This document shows positions 1 through 9,646 of a stretch of 64,000 nt of DNA, one piece after another (within the stretch, counting starts at the first letter, position 1; every line of letters starts with the position of its first letter). The DNA is from Prochlorococcus marinus. GTDB lineage: Bacteria > Cyanobacteriota > Cyanobacteriia > PCC-6307 > Cyanobiaceae. The stretch lies in the NCBI RefSeq assembly GCF_001180265.1, contig NZ_CVSW01000032.1, positions 62,001-126,000 of the forward strand. Reading direction: 5' to 3'. The notes beneath the pieces were generated by a model. It saw only the letters and a list, made by a program, of their open reading frames with translations, was not told the DNA's origin and ran no database searches. The translations under genes and the position numbers were made by a program.

Positions 1-1325
1 CGAATATCATCTTTAACAAGAACAATAGATTTATTACTTTTGTCCGTTTGTATTTCCAATTTTGTCACTCTGCCACTAGACCCGCGTTCAATAGAATTTA
101 AATTCAAAACATCTTCATTACTATTTATAAGTTTGTTTTTAATTAACTTTTCTTTAATTTCAATACTAGAGATTTTCTTATTCCATCTAAAAAGAGAATG
201 ATTACTCCCATAAAACTGTTCTTTATCAAAACCTAAAAACTTATTTAAATCAGATTTATTTGTAATTGGAAGTTTAAAAATTTTATTTAATGATTTAGAA
301 CCATCAATGATTGAATTGAAATAAGAATAATCTTGAATTTGCCAAGACTCTCCTGCATTAGCAGATACGCCTCCATTAGAACCATGATAAAAAGCATTTA
401 TTGGTTTATTGCCATAAGTGAGGATTAAATCTGAAGTTGCTTCTATAGCTTGTAGTACTTTTTTATTTGTAATTTTAGGAGGCTTATAAACTTGACATTG
501 AGTGGTGATACATAAATGATATTTATCCATATTAAATCTATCAGAATTAAAAATTCCCCAAGTTCTTGCTATAACTGCTTGAGCTTTGAGTGCCTCTAAA
601 GGAGAATTAGGTCCAATTTCGTATGGCAAAACACCTGCCAAATAATCGTCAAACTCAATTTTTTGAACTAATGTCCAAGTTCCATATAAATCTTTTAATA
701 AATAAAAATTTTTACCAAAATTGACACCATTTATCTTTATTTCCTCTTGAGCATAGATATATATAGGTCCTTCGAGTTTCATAACACTATATTCACTTCT
801 AAGAACAGGAGTAATTTGAAAATTTTTTATTTTTCTGAAAATCTTATTTTTCAATTCAAACTCTGGAAGATCATCTTCAAATGGAATCCATACTTCCCAA
901 TTTTTAGGGTAAGCAACAGTCGTCTCAAATCCTTTATCTTTAAGTTTCTCAGCTTGTTTTTTTGCTGATTCATAACTAGCAAAAGGGCCAAAAACAATTC
1001 TTTCGATTGTTTTTGGATTTTTGATGGGTATATTCACCCAGCTGATATTAATCTGTTTTGATTTATGTTTAATACCATTGGATGATATCAGGTTTAAAAA
1101 ACCTTTATCAGTTATAAGATTGATATTCTTTTTTTTTGAAAAACTGTCATTCTCCCCACCTAAATATTGCTTTAAACCAATAAAAAATTTTCCTTTTTTA
1201 ATTTCATTATTGAGTTCAATCTTTAGCAATTCTTCTCCTTTTGCATTTGAAATAAATTTAGTGTTTATTATTAAAAGAGAAATACAGCCTAAAAATAAGT
1301 TTAAAAAGGCAAATTTAAGTTTCAT
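1..1325 (-). CDS. SpoIID/LytB-domain secreted protein (3' end outside window)
   Basis: I translated this from the reverse strand; the reading frame is open from an ATG at 1325 to the window edge, so the C-terminus is missing. The first ~29 residues form a hydrophobic, signal-peptide-like start (MKLKFAFLNLFLGC...). Residues ~108-150 resemble a SPOR-type fold (IVFGPFASYESAKKQAEKL). Downstream are typical SpoIID-family stretches: DDYLAGVLPYEIG, LKAQAVIARTW and FYHGSNGGVS. In sporulating bacteria SpoIID degrades septal peptidoglycan; cyanobacteria do not sporulate, so a periplasmic cell-wall role at division or remodelling is an inference. It is divergent from rpmI. The family call is firm, the function is not. 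Confidence 0.8.
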   Translation of the reverse strand, partial: MKLKFAFLNLFLGCISLLIINTKFISNAKGEELLKIELNNEIKKGKFFIGLKQYLGGENDSFSKKKNINLITDKGFLNLISSNGIKHKSKQINISWVNIPIKNPKTIERIVFGPFASYESAKKQAEKLKDKGFETTVAYPKNWEVWIPFEDDLPEFELKNKIFRKIKNFQITPVLRSEYSVMKLEGPIYIYAQEEIKINGVNFGKNFYLLKDLYGTWTLVQKIEFDDYLAGVLPYEIGPNSPLEALKAQAVIARTWGIFNSDRFNMDKYHLCITTQCQVYKPPKITNKKVLQAIEATSDLILTYGNKPINAFYHGSNGGVSANAGESWQIQDYSYFNSIIDGSKSLNKIFKLPITNKSDLNKFLGFDKEQFYGSNHSLFRWNKKISSIEIKEKLIKNKLINSNEDVLNLNSIERGSSGRVTKLEIQTDKSNKSIVLVKDDI

Positions 1326-1416
1326 AAATTAGAACTTTCCTTATCAATTAAAAACTTTAATTTGCACCAATGCGTATAAAGGTTTAGATTATCCTAATTA
1401 AACACATTTGACTTAA

Positions 1417-1614
1417 ATGTCTAAACTAAAAACTCGTAAATCAGCCGCCAAAAGATTTAAAGCTACTGCGACGGGTAAATTCATGAGAAGAAGAGCTTTC
1501 CATAATCATTTACTTGATCATAAAAGCTCAAAATTAAAAAGACATCTATCAACAAAAGCCGTAGTTGATGAAAGAGATGCTGATAATGTAAGATTAATGA
1601 TTCCATACGCATAA
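1417..1614 (+). CDS. rpmI: 50S ribosomal protein L35
   Basis: This 65-residue, very basic protein has the L35 signature at its start ([21 protein letters not shown]) and the internal [10 protein letters not shown] segment. Length is normal for the family. It is a structural protein of the large ribosomal subunit. It lies 27 bp upstream of rplT, the usual pairing. infC, which often precedes it in other bacteria, is not adjacent here; instead a divergent SpoIID-like gene sits upstream, so the promoter must lie in the 91 bp between the two. Confidence 0.97.
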
Positions 1615-1641
1615 ATCTTTAACCAATTTTATTAGATATTC

Positions 1642-1989
1642 ATGGCACGGGTAAAAAGAGGCAACATAGCCAGAAAAAGAAGAAACAAAATCTTAAATCT
1701 TGCAAAAGGTTTTAGAGGCGGTAACAAAAATCTTTTCAGAACCGCAAACCAAAGAGTGATGAAAGCTCTTTGTAATGCTTATAGGGATAGAAGAAGAAGA
1801 AAAAGAGATTTTAGAAGACTTTGGATCTCTAGAATTAACGCATCTGCGAGGATAAATGGAACTAACTATAGCAAGTTAATAAATGGCATGAAAAATTCAG
1901 AAATTATCATAAACAGAAAAATGCTTGCTCAATTAGCTTTAAACGATCCTAAGTGTTTTGAAAAAATTGTTTCTACCGTTAGTAAGTAG
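1642..1989 (+). CDS. rplT: 50S ribosomal protein L20
   Basis: A 115-residue basic protein with the L20 signature: [18 protein letters not shown], then [17 protein letters not shown] and [17 protein letters not shown]20 binds 23S rRNA early in large-subunit assembly, and in several bacteria it also represses its own operon; I see no specific leader evidence for that here. It is co-directional with rpmI and probably co-transcribed. Length matches the family. Confidence 0.97.
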   Translation: MARVKRGNIARKRRNKILNLAKGFRGGNKNLFRTANQRVMKALCNAYRDRRRRKRDFRRLWISRINASARINGTNYSKLINGMKNSEIIINRKMLAQLALNDPKCFEKIVSTVSK

Positions 1990-2025
1990 AAAAAAGAATA
2001 TAATCTAAAAAAGTAATTATAAATA

Positions 2026-2583
2026 ATGGAAATATCTTCCTTTCAATCTTATTTAATAATTCTTTTTGTTGTATTAATAATAATTTCCATTTTTGTATTC
2101 AGACAATTTCTAAAAACAAGAAGTGAAGAATTAAATTTAGTAAAATTCGAGCAGAAAGGTTTAGATTCACTCACTCAAGCTACGGAATTATATGAATTTG
2201 GGTCTATTCAGATAAAAAAAAGATTATACTCTGAAGCTACTAAAACTTTTTTAAAAGCAATTGAAAATTATGAAAATGAACCTGATGAAGCCAAAGCGAT
2301 AATAAATAATGCTTTAGGATTTTCTTATGCTGCTCAAAATGAATTTAAGAAAGCAATTAAACACTATAACTCTGCAATAAAATCACTACCAGAATATCCT
2401 ATAGCCCTAAATAATCTCGCATCAGCACAACAGCGTTTACTTGAGTACGACTTGGCATATGAAACTTATCAAAAGGTTTTGGCGATAGATCCAAAAAACA
2501 AAACAGCAATTAAAAAAAGTAAGGAGTTAGAAAAAAGAAACAATTATAAACCTTATAAAGGTATTAAAGATAAGGGATTCTAA
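2026..2583 (+). CDS. TPR-repeat membrane-anchored protein
   Basis: A 185-residue protein. Residues ~7-28 are a hydrophobic segment, a likely N-terminal membrane anchor. From ~residue 48 the sequence is made of tetratricopeptide-like helices, for example [20 protein letters not shown] and [20 protein letters not shown], followed by a [11 protein letters not shown] repeat. TPRs mediate protein-protein contacts, so a scaffold or assembly role is likely; the partner is not visible in the sequence. The gene lies between rplT and thiG, with only 2 bp to the thiG start, so it is probably co-transcribed with thiG. Confidence 0.8.
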   Translation: MEISSFQSYLIILFVVLIIISIFVFRQFLKTRSEELNLVKFEQKGLDSLTQATELYEFGSIQIKKRLYSEATKTFLKAIENYENEPDEAKAIINNALGFSYAAQNEFKKAIKHYNSAIKSLPEYPIALNNLASAQQRLLEYDLAYETYQKVLAIDPKNKTAIKKSKELEKRNNYKPYKGIKDKGF

Positions 2584-2585
2584 AT

Positions 2586-3380
2586 ATGGAAAATTATTCT
2601 ACTTTACTAATTGGCGGCAAACAATTTTCCAGTAGATTAATGGTTGGTACTGGCAAATACAAATCTACTCAAGATATGGTGGAAAGTTTGTCAAATTCTG
2701 AGACGGAAATTATAACCGTCGCTGTTAGAAGAATTAAAAATGATCAGACCGGAGAAAATTTACTCGAAAAGATCAACTGGGAAAAATACTGGATGCTTCC
2801 TAATACAGCTGGTTGTGTTAATTCCGATGAGGCAGTCAGAATAGCAATTTTAGGTAGAGAACTTGCAAAATTATCTGGTCAAGAAGAAAATAATTTTGTG
2901 AAGTTAGAAGTTATTCCTGACAAAAAGTATTTGCTACCAGATCCAATAGAAACTCTCAAAGCAGCCGAAATTTTAATAAAAAAGGGTTTCGCTGTACTAC
3001 CTTATATAAATGCAGATCCTCTTCTTGCAAAAAGACTAGAAGAAATAGGTTGCGCAACTGTAATGCCATTGGGCTCGCCCATAGGCTCCGGGCAAGGTTT
3101 GTTAAATTTATCAAATATAAGGATAATTATTGAGAATGCAAAAGTGCCAGTAATAATTGACGCGGGAATTGGAGTGCCTAGTGAAGCTTCTCAAGCTATG
3201 GAAATTGGAGCTGATGGTGTCTTAATCAATAGTGCAATAGCACAAGCATCAAATCCTCCTCTAATGGCTCAAGCGATAAATTATAGTGTGAAAGCTGGCA
3301 GGCAAGCTTTTCTGGCAGGAAGAATTCAAAAACAAGACTTTGCAGTAGCAAGTTCGCCGGAAAAAAACATATCTATCTAA
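2586..3380 (+). CDS. thiG: Thiazole synthase ThiG
   Basis: 264 residues, normal length. ThiG condenses 1-deoxy-D-xylulose 5-phosphate, dehydroglycine (iminoacetate) and the ThiS thiocarboxylate into the thiazole phosphate of thiamine. Visible family stretches are the start [19 protein letters not shown], the EIITVAVRR segment, KLEVIPD (region of the Schiff-base lysine), [12 protein letters not shown] and the phosphate-binding [20 protein letters not shown]. It is a cytoplasmic TIM-barrel enzyme. It follows a TPR gene by 2 bp. A ThiO-like FAD oxidase that could supply dehydroglycine is encoded about 44 kb away in this window. Confidence 0.95.
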   Translation: MENYSTLLIGGKQFSSRLMVGTGKYKSTQDMVESLSNSETEIITVAVRRIKNDQTGENLLEKINWEKYWMLPNTAGCVNSDEAVRIAILGRELAKLSGQEENNFVKLEVIPDKKYLLPDPIETLKAAEILIKKGFAVLPYINADPLLAKRLEEIGCATVMPLGSPIGSGQGLLNLSNIRIIIENAKVPVIIDAGIGVPSEASQAMEIGADGVLINSAIAQASNPPLMAQAINYSVKAGRQAFLAGRIQKQDFAVASSPEKNISI

Positions 3381-3550
3381 TTCTTTAAATTGAGAAAAGT
3401 TTAAAAAGAAAGTATAAATTTATTATTTGCTTTTATTTATCGTATTAAGAAAGAAGATTTGAAACTATTTACAATGTTTTTTCGCAAAGTGGAAGCACGC
3501 TGTAGTAATTTAATAAATATATTATGAATCTTTTAATTCTGGAGTTCTGA
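3381..3550. other. Intergenic gap thiG-sqdB
   Basis: A 170 bp AT-rich gap. I see no ORF of useful length, tRNA or strong hairpin. It ends with GGAG at 3541, nine bases before the GTG of sqdB, and a TATTAT-like element near 3520 could be the sqdB -10 box. These assignments are weak. Confidence 0.3.
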
Positions 3551-4744
3551 GTGAAAGTTATTGTTCTAGGTGGAGATGGTTTTTGCGGTTGGCCTTGTGC
3601 GGTGAATTTAGCAGAGCAAAATCATGATGTAATTATTGTCGACAATTTAAGTCGTAGAAAAATTGATATTGATCTAGAGGTAGAATCTTTAACTCCAATT
3701 TCTTCCATAACAGAACGACTTTCTGCATGGGAAGAGACTGGAGGCAAGCCTATGAGATTTCTTAACATGGATATCTCTAAGCAATATCAAAAATTACTCA
3801 ATTTGCTCATTGATGAAAAACCAGATTCCGTGATCCATTTTGCAGAACAAAGAGCAGCACCATACTCGATGAAATCTAGTTTTACCAAAAGATATACAGT
3901 AGATAATAATGTTAATGGCACCCACAACCTACTTGCTGCGATAGTAGAGAGTAATTTGGATATTCATGTTGTTCATTTAGGAACAATGGGAGTCTACGGA
4001 TATGGATCACATAGAGGTGCAACAATTCCAGAAGGTTATCTAAAAGTTGAAGTTCCACAACCTGATGGAAGCCGCTTTGAAGAAGAAATATTACACCCTG
4101 CAAGCCCAGGTAGCGTCTACCATATGACTAAAACTTTAGATCAATTATTATTTCTTTACTACAACAAAAACGATCTTGTAAGGATCACTGATCTACATCA
4201 AGGCATTGTTTGGGGAACTAATACAGAAGCCACTTTAAAAGATCCTAGATTGACAAACCGATTTGACTATGACGGAGATTATGGAACTGTTTTAAACAGA
4301 TTTCTAATGCAAGCTGCAATTGGATATCCATTAAGTGTTCATGGGACAGGAGGGCAAACAAGAGCATTTATACATATAAAAGACTCTGTAAAATGCGTAC
4401 AACTTGCTCTTGAAAATCCTCCAAAATCTGGAGAAAGAGTCAAAATCTTTAATCAAATGACTGAGAGTCATCAAGTTGGAGAACTAGCTAAAAAAGTTGC
4501 TTCTCTAACTGGAGCTGATATCAATTATTTACCAAATCCAAGGAATGAAGCAGTAGAAAATGATCTAATTGTTGATAATAAATGCTTTATAGAATTAGGT
4601 TTAAACCCAACTACTCTTGATAATGGCTTATTAGAAGAAGTTGTTGAAGTTGCTAAAAAATACTCCAATAGATGTGATCTTAATCGCATACCTTGTGTTT
4701 CATCCTGGACAAAAAAACAAGCTGAGGCTATAAAGACTAATTAA
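3551..4744 (+). CDS. sqdB: UDP-sulfoquinovose synthase (sulfolipid biosynthesis)
   Basis: 397 residues, an extended short-chain dehydrogenase. SqdB makes UDP-sulfoquinovose from UDP-glucose and sulfite, the head-group donor for the thylakoid lipid SQDG. The N-terminus carries the NAD-binding GGDGFCGWP loop, followed by the DNLSRRKID stretch. The catalytic Y-x3-K is in YHMTKTLDQ, and HQGIVWGT and FIHIKDSV are family hallmarks. The start is GTG at 3551, preceded by GGAG. sqdX follows after 27 bp, so the two sulfolipid enzymes probably form one operon. Replacing phospholipids with sulfolipid saves phosphorus in oligotrophic picocyanobacteria (established knowledge). Confidence 0.95.
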   Translation: MKVIVLGGDGFCGWPCAVNLAEQNHDVIIVDNLSRRKIDIDLEVESLTPISSITERLSAWEETGGKPMRFLNMDISKQYQKLLNLLIDEKPDSVIHFAEQRAAPYSMKSSFTKRYTVDNNVNGTHNLLAAIVESNLDIHVVHLGTMGVYGYGSHRGATIPEGYLKVEVPQPDGSRFEEEILHPASPGSVYHMTKTLDQLLFLYYNKNDLVRITDLHQGIVWGTNTEATLKDPRLTNRFDYDGDYGTVLNRFLMQAAIGYPLSVHGTGGQTRAFIHIKDSVKCVQLALENPPKSGERVKIFNQMTESHQVGELAKKVASLTGADINYLPNPRNEAVENDLIVDNKCFIELGLNPTTLDNGLLEEVVEVAKKYSNRCDLNRIPCVSSWTKKQAEAIKTN

Positions 4745-4771
4745 AATTTTTGAAATAGTTATCTTAAGAAA

Positions 4772-5905
4772 GTGAAAATTGCATTGTTTACTGAAACTTT
4801 TTTACCTAAAGTTGACGGCATAGTCACAAGACTGACTAAAACAATTGAATTTTTAATAAAAAATGGTGATGAAGTTATAATTTTTTGTCCAGAGGGGTGT
4901 CCAGAATCATATATGGGAGCAACTGTAGTAGGAGTTGCTGCAATGCCATTACCCTTATACCCAGAGTTGAAGCTTGGTTTACCAGGTCCTGCAGTCTCAG
5001 ATAAGTTAGAAAAATTTAACCCAGATTTAATACATGTTGTTAATCCAGCTGTACTTGGCTTAGGTGGCATATGGTTGGCGAAAACTAATAATATTCCTTT
5101 AATTGCTAGCTACCATACTCATCTTCCGAAATATCTGGAACATTACGGTATGGGTATGCTAGAGCCACTTTTGTGGGAATTACTTAAAGCAGCTCATAAT
5201 CAAGCCTTGTTAAATTTGTGTACTTCCACCGCTATGGTCAATGAATTAAAAGATAAAGGTATTCAAAGGACTGCTCTTTGGCAAAGAGGAGTAGATACAT
5301 ATAGTTTCAGACCAGATTTAAGAAGTGAGAAAATGAGAGATAAATTATTTGGAAAATATAAAGATGCTAATTATTTATTGATTTATGTAGGAAGATTATC
5401 AGCAGAAAAACAAATAGAGAGAATTAAACCAGTCTTAGAAAGTATCCCTAATGCTTGTTTAGCACTTGTGGGTGACGGACCGTATAGAAACCAGCTTGAA
5501 AAAATCTTCGAAAATACCAAGACTAATTTCATAGGATATTTATCTGGTGATGAACTTGCTAGCGCCTATGCCTCTGGAGATATATTTTTATTTCCCTCTA
5601 GCACAGAAACACTTGGTTTAGTTTTACTCGAAGCAATGGCCGCAGGATGTCCAGTCATCGGAGCCAATAAGGGGGGGATTCCAGATATAATTAGTGATGG
5701 GATTAATGGTTGTTTATATGATCCAGATGAAAAAGATAATGGGGTTCAAAGTTTGATTGAAGCAACAAAAAAAATTCTAGAGAATGAAGATAAAAGAGAA
5801 ATTATGAGAAAAGAGGCACGAAACGAAGCAGAAAAATGGGATTGGAATCAAGCAACGTTACAACTGCAGAATTATTATTCAGATACTCTCAAAGAAATAG
5901 ATTAA
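4772..5905 (+). CDS. sqdX: Sulfoquinovosyldiacylglycerol synthase, GT4 glycosyltransferase
   Basis: 377 residues. SqdX transfers sulfoquinovose from UDP-sulfoquinovose to diacylglycerol, the last step of SQDG synthesis, at the membrane. It has the GT-B two-domain layout: N-terminal acceptor domain (ALFTETFLPKVDGIVTRL, and YHTHLPKYL) and C-terminal nucleotide-sugar domain with YVGRLSAEKQIE, a VGDGPYR turn and the E-x7-E motif inside STETLGLVLLEAMAAG. The start is GTG at 4772. Its position directly after sqdB is the best evidence that this GT4 protein is SqdX and not another glycosyltransferase. Confidence 0.93.
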   Translation: MKIALFTETFLPKVDGIVTRLTKTIEFLIKNGDEVIIFCPEGCPESYMGATVVGVAAMPLPLYPELKLGLPGPAVSDKLEKFNPDLIHVVNPAVLGLGGIWLAKTNNIPLIASYHTHLPKYLEHYGMGMLEPLLWELLKAAHNQALLNLCTSTAMVNELKDKGIQRTALWQRGVDTYSFRPDLRSEKMRDKLFGKYKDANYLLIYVGRLSAEKQIERIKPVLESIPNACLALVGDGPYRNQLEKIFENTKTNFIGYLSGDELASAYASGDIFLFPSSTETLGLVLLEAMAAGCPVIGANKGGIPDIISDGINGCLYDPDEKDNGVQSLIEATKKILENEDKREIMRKEARNEAEKWDWNQATLQLQNYYSDTLKEID

Positions 5906-5920
5906 ATTTGATCTAAATTA

Positions 5921-6169
5921 TTATGCTACGTGTGGGGGCGTAGGATTACTATATGAACTTAAAGGAAGTATTAGAGTAGCTATATTTTGATTCTTTTCAG
6001 GCTTTTTTTTCTTTGAGAATTTTTTACCAAAAGGTACTCTTATAACATTAGTCCCCTCAATGGAACAAATATTTGAGTTATCTCCAGAAAAATTATTTAC
6101 AAAATTTGGTAAGTTGACGTTTTTAACTGGCAGTTGCTTAACTTTACCAGATTTAAAATCTTTGGTCAT
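5921..6169 (-). CDS. Small basic hypothetical protein
   Basis: 82 residues beginning with ATG at 6169, convergent with sqdX. I do not recognise a family. It is lysine-rich in the middle (PFGKKFSKKKKPEKN) and has a Pro/Ser-rich C-terminus (SSYSNPTPPHVA). No signal peptide or membrane segment. It lies 130 bp downstream of gcvP on the same strand. The only support for a real gene is the complete frame in an otherwise empty strand; it could be a lineage-specific protein. Confidence 0.5.
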   Translation of the reverse strand: MTKDFKSGKVKQLPVKNVNLPNFVNNFSGDNSNICSIEGTNVIRVPFGKKFSKKKKPEKNQNIATLILPLSSYSNPTPPHVA

Positions 6170-6299
6170 AGCTTCAAATACCCCAAAAAATTTGATGCTT
6201 GAATATTTTAATAAAAAAATTTAAAAAAATTCTATAAGAAAATATTAAATTTTTATTCACATTGATAATAACTAAGTAAATACGGGGACGCTAGTCCTT
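6170..6299. other. Intergenic gap downstream of gcvP
   Basis: 130 bp, AT-rich. Near 6281-6300 is GGAC-GCTA-GTCC followed by TTTT, a four-pair hairpin on the plus strand just outside the gcvP stop. It is too weak to call a terminator with confidence, and its T run is on the strand opposite to gcvP transcription. Confidence 0.25.
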
Positions 6300-9209
6300 T
6301 TAAGCACATTTTTTTTCTTTTAAAGTCTCATCTTGATTTACATTGCAAGAACAAATTAAATTGCGATCGCCATATGCATTATTGATCCTAGAAACTGAAG
6401 ACCAAAACTTAATAGTTGTTGGAGTTTTATAAGGAAAAGAAGCCTTTTCTTTTGAATAAGGATATTGCCAATTATCAGCAATTAACTCTTTCAGCGTATG
6501 GGGGGCATTGCTTATTACATTATTATTTTTTAATTCATGATTATTTTGTATTTCACTGATTTCTTCTCCAATCAATAGCATAGCCTCACAAAATCTATCT
6601 ACTTCTGCCAAACTTTCACTTTCAGTAGGCTCTATCATTATGGTTTCTGGAACAGGCCAACTAATAGTTGGGGCATGAAAACTATAATCAATTAATCGTT
6701 TAGCTAAATCATTGACACTCAATCCAGTTTTGGATTTTAAATCTCTAAAATCTAAAATACATTCATGTGCGACAAAATTATTTTTTCCTTTATAGAGAAT
6801 CTTGAATTTATGTTTTAAGGAATGCGCAATATAATTTGCAGATAAAATTGCGTGCGAAGTTGCTTTCCTTAAACCACTAAGACCTGCCATTTTTATATAC
6901 ATCCAACTTATTGGAAGAATACTTGCACTCCCATGCTTGGCAGAAGATACGAAATTAAAACTATTAGATGAATTATTATCCATTAAAGAATGAGTAGGAA
7001 GGTATGGGCTTAAAGTTTCTGATGCAGCAACTGGACCTACTCCTGGACCACCACCTCCATGTGGAATGCAGAATGTTTTATGTAAATTCAAATGACAAAC
7101 ATCAACGCCATAGTTTCCAGGTTTGCATAATCCAACCTGAGCGTTCAAATTTGCTCCATCTAAATAGACAAATCCCCCCACAGAATGAATTAAATCACAT
7201 ATCTTTCTGATTTGTAATTCAAAAACTCCATGAGTAGAGGGATAAGTCAACATAAGAGCCCCTATTTGGTTATCAAATTTCTTGACCTTGATTGACAAAT
7301 CTTGATAATCAATATTTCCTTCGTCATCACATTCAACAGTTAACACGTCAAAACCTGCCATAACTGCACTAGCAGGATTTGTTCCGTGAGCACTTTTTGG
7401 AATTAAACATTTTTTTCTTAACAGTTCACCTTTTGATTCAAAATAAGAATTAATTGCCAATAAGCCTGCAAACTCTCCTTGAGAGCCTGCATTTGGTTGA
7501 AAAGAAACTGATTTTAAACCAACAATCTCACTAATCCATTTTTCTAGGTCAGATATAATTTTTGAATAGCCTTTAGTTTGATCTGGTGGAGAAAAAGGAT
7601 GCATGGAACATAAATTAGCCCAAGAGACTGGATTTAACTCTGCTGCTGAATTTAATTTCATAGTACAGCTTCCCAATGGCATCATCCCATCTACCAAGGA
7701 AAAATCTTTTTCTGCAAGTCGGAATATATATCTCATTAATTCAGTTTCACTTTGGTAATTTGTGAATATCTCTTGCTGCATCCATGGACTGGATCTCAAA
7801 GCTAAACTTTCAAGATGAAATTCTTTATCAAATTTTATATGCCGTAAATCTTCCTCTTTTTCTATAAGGTTTGCTATGAAAGTCAAAATATCTTTTATTT
7901 CTTTTTCATTACTAAGCTCATCTAAAGAGATCCCAAATCCAGTTGAATTTTCAATAGTTGATCCCAACGGCAAGATTCTTAAGTTATAGCCATTTTTTAA
8001 AGCTTCATTGTGGATCCTCTGGGAGTGCTCAGAATAAACATCAACACTATCAAATCTGATCCCATCAGGAATATCAAAACCTAAATCAGCTAAACTAGAT
8101 TCTAAATTTATTCTCAACTCAACTAGTCTCTTAGCAATTTGCGTTAATCCTGAAGGTCCATGATAAATAGCATAAAAAGAAGAAATTATGGCTAATAAAG
8201 ATTGAGCAGTACAAATATTACTGGTGGCCTTTTCCCTTCTAATATGTTGCTCTCTTGTTTGCAATGCTAGTCTTAAAGACTTTTCTCCATTTTTAGAGAG
8301 AGTTTGCCCAACAATTCTTCCGGGAATCAGCCTTTTATATTTTTCGCTACAAGCAAAATACGCTGCATGGGGGCCACCAAAACCCATTGGCACACCAAAT
8401 CTTTGCATACTACCGACTGCAACATCAACACCAAATTCAGAAATTGGTTTAATCAAAACTTGTGCTAGTGGATCAATACATGCAGTAACAATAATTTCTG
8501 ATCGATGTGCTTGGGATATTAAGAATGTGGGATCATATAATTGTCCATTTTTACCAGGTAATTGCAACAATATTCCAAAAACTTCATCATGATTAGGAAG
8601 GTTGCTTTGAGTAAAGCGTTTTAAGGATATTCCCAAAGGTTTTGCTCTGGTTTGTAGAACATTAAAAGTATGATCAAAAACATTTGACTCCACTAAGTAC
8701 ACTTTTGAAGATTTATTTTTTCTTGCGGAAAAACTCATGGCCATGGCTTCTGCTGCAGCAGTACCCTCATCCAACAAAGATGCATTGGCGACAGGAAATC
8801 CTGTTAGTTCACAAACAATAGTCTGAAAATTAAATAGAGCTTCTAATCTTCCTTGTGCAATTTCTGCTTGATATGGAGTATAAGACGTGTACCACCTTGG
8901 ATTTTCAAGAACATGTCTTTGAATTACTTTAGGCATATGATTGTCATAATAACCAAGGCCTATAAGTGATCTCATTTTGGTATTTTTATTAGCAATCTCT
9001 TCTAATTCGTTTAAAGCCTCAATTTCTGAACAACCTTGGGGTAATATTTCTGAAGATTTATCTTTAAGCTGAATATCTTCAGGAATAACTTGATTTATAA
9101 ATTGATCAATATTATTAAAACCAAGCTTGTTGAGCATAATTCTTTCATCATTATCTCCTAACCCAAGGTGCCTATCTATAAACAAATCTGACCCAAATTT
9201 AGATGTCAT
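6300..9209 (-). CDS. gcvP: Glycine dehydrogenase (decarboxylating), P-protein
   Basis: 969 residues, the fused long form of the glycine cleavage P-protein. It decarboxylates glycine with pyridoxal phosphate and passes the aminomethyl group to the lipoyl arm of GcvH; in cyanobacteria this serves photorespiratory glycine and C1 supply. The N-terminal half has FIDRHLG and a YTPYQAEIAQGRLE segment; the C-terminal half has MIPLGSCTMK-type sequence (MPLGSCTMKLN), the PLP lysine K711 in HLNLHKTF and the glycine-rich PHGGGGPGVGP loop. It follows gcvH by 45 bp and is the last gene of the minus-strand gcv cluster. Confidence 0.97.
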   Translation of the reverse strand: MTSKFGSDLFIDRHLGLGDNDERIMLNKLGFNNIDQFINQVIPEDIQLKDKSSEILPQGCSEIEALNELEEIANKNTKMRSLIGLGYYDNHMPKVIQRHVLENPRWYTSYTPYQAEIAQGRLEALFNFQTIVCELTGFPVANASLLDEGTAAAEAMAMSFSARKNKSSKVYLVESNVFDHTFNVLQTRAKPLGISLKRFTQSNLPNHDEVFGILLQLPGKNGQLYDPTFLISQAHRSEIIVTACIDPLAQVLIKPISEFGVDVAVGSMQRFGVPMGFGGPHAAYFACSEKYKRLIPGRIVGQTLSKNGEKSLRLALQTREQHIRREKATSNICTAQSLLAIISSFYAIYHGPSGLTQIAKRLVELRINLESSLADLGFDIPDGIRFDSVDVYSEHSQRIHNEALKNGYNLRILPLGSTIENSTGFGISLDELSNEKEIKDILTFIANLIEKEEDLRHIKFDKEFHLESLALRSSPWMQQEIFTNYQSETELMRYIFRLAEKDFSLVDGMMPLGSCTMKLNSAAELNPVSWANLCSMHPFSPPDQTKGYSKIISDLEKWISEIVGLKSVSFQPNAGSQGEFAGLLAINSYFESKGELLRKKCLIPKSAHGTNPASAVMAGFDVLTVECDDEGNIDYQDLSIKVKKFDNQIGALMLTYPSTHGVFELQIRKICDLIHSVGGFVYLDGANLNAQVGLCKPGNYGVDVCHLNLHKTFCIPHGGGGPGVGPVAASETLSPYLPTHSLMDNNSSNSFNFVSSAKHGSASILPISWMYIKMAGLSGLRKATSHAILSANYIAHSLKHKFKILYKGKNNFVAHECILDFRDLKSKTGLSVNDLAKRLIDYSFHAPTISWPVPETIMIEPTESESLAEVDRFCEAMLLIGEEISEIQNNHELKNNNVISNAPHTLKELIADNWQYPYSKEKASFPYKTPTTIKFWSSVSRINNAYGDRNLICSCNVNQDETLKEKKCA

Positions 9210-9254
9210 ATTTAAATATTTTTCTTTAAAATAGCTCTTTTTAAAAAGTTTGCC

Positions 9255-9644
9255 TTATTTTGGTACAACCTTTGATTGATATTCTTCAGAGGTCAACAAA
9301 TCAGCAATTGATGCTTTTGATTCTGGTTTCAAAATAACTAACCAACCGTCTCCAATCGGATCATTCTGTAAAAGCTCAGGATTCTCAATAACACTTTCAT
9401 TTACAGATACTATTTCCCCTGAAAAAGGCAGATAGACTTCCTCAACGGCCTTAACTGATTCTATTGTTCCAAAAGTCTCGCCTTTCTCTAAAGTCGCACC
9501 TTCATCAGCTAATTCAACAAAGACAATATCTCCTAATTGATCTATAGCGAATTCACTAACTCCAATTTTTAATAATCCATTTTCTTCCAAGACATATTCA
9601 TGAGTATCAGCATAGTTGAGGTTGTCTGGAAACTTGTAAGACAT
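9255..9644 (-). CDS. gcvH: Glycine cleavage system H protein
   Basis: 129 residues, standard size. GcvH carries lipoic acid that shuttles the aminomethyl group between the P, T and L proteins. The lipoylated lysine is K65 in ESVKAVEEVY, in the usual hammerhead context; the C-terminal NDPIGDGWLVILKP is characteristic. It begins 2 bp after the stop codon of the upstream PLP-enzyme gene and ends 45 bp before gcvP, which indicates one transcript. Confidence 0.97.
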   Translation of the reverse strand: MSYKFPDNLNYADTHEYVLEENGLLKIGVSEFAIDQLGDIVFVELADEGATLEKGETFGTIESVKAVEEVYLPFSGEIVSVNESVIENPELLQNDPIGDGWLVILKPESKASIADLLTSEEYQSKVVPK

Positions 9645-9646
9645 GA

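Noticed and set aside
747..1332. Plus-strand frames of 73 and 103 residues
   Set aside because: They lie antisense to the SpoIID-like gene, whose frame runs off the window edge, and look like low-complexity shadows.
6281..6304. Hairpin GGAC-GCTA-GTCC with TTTT as gcvP terminator
   Set aside because: Only four pairs, and the T run is on the wrong strand for gcvP.
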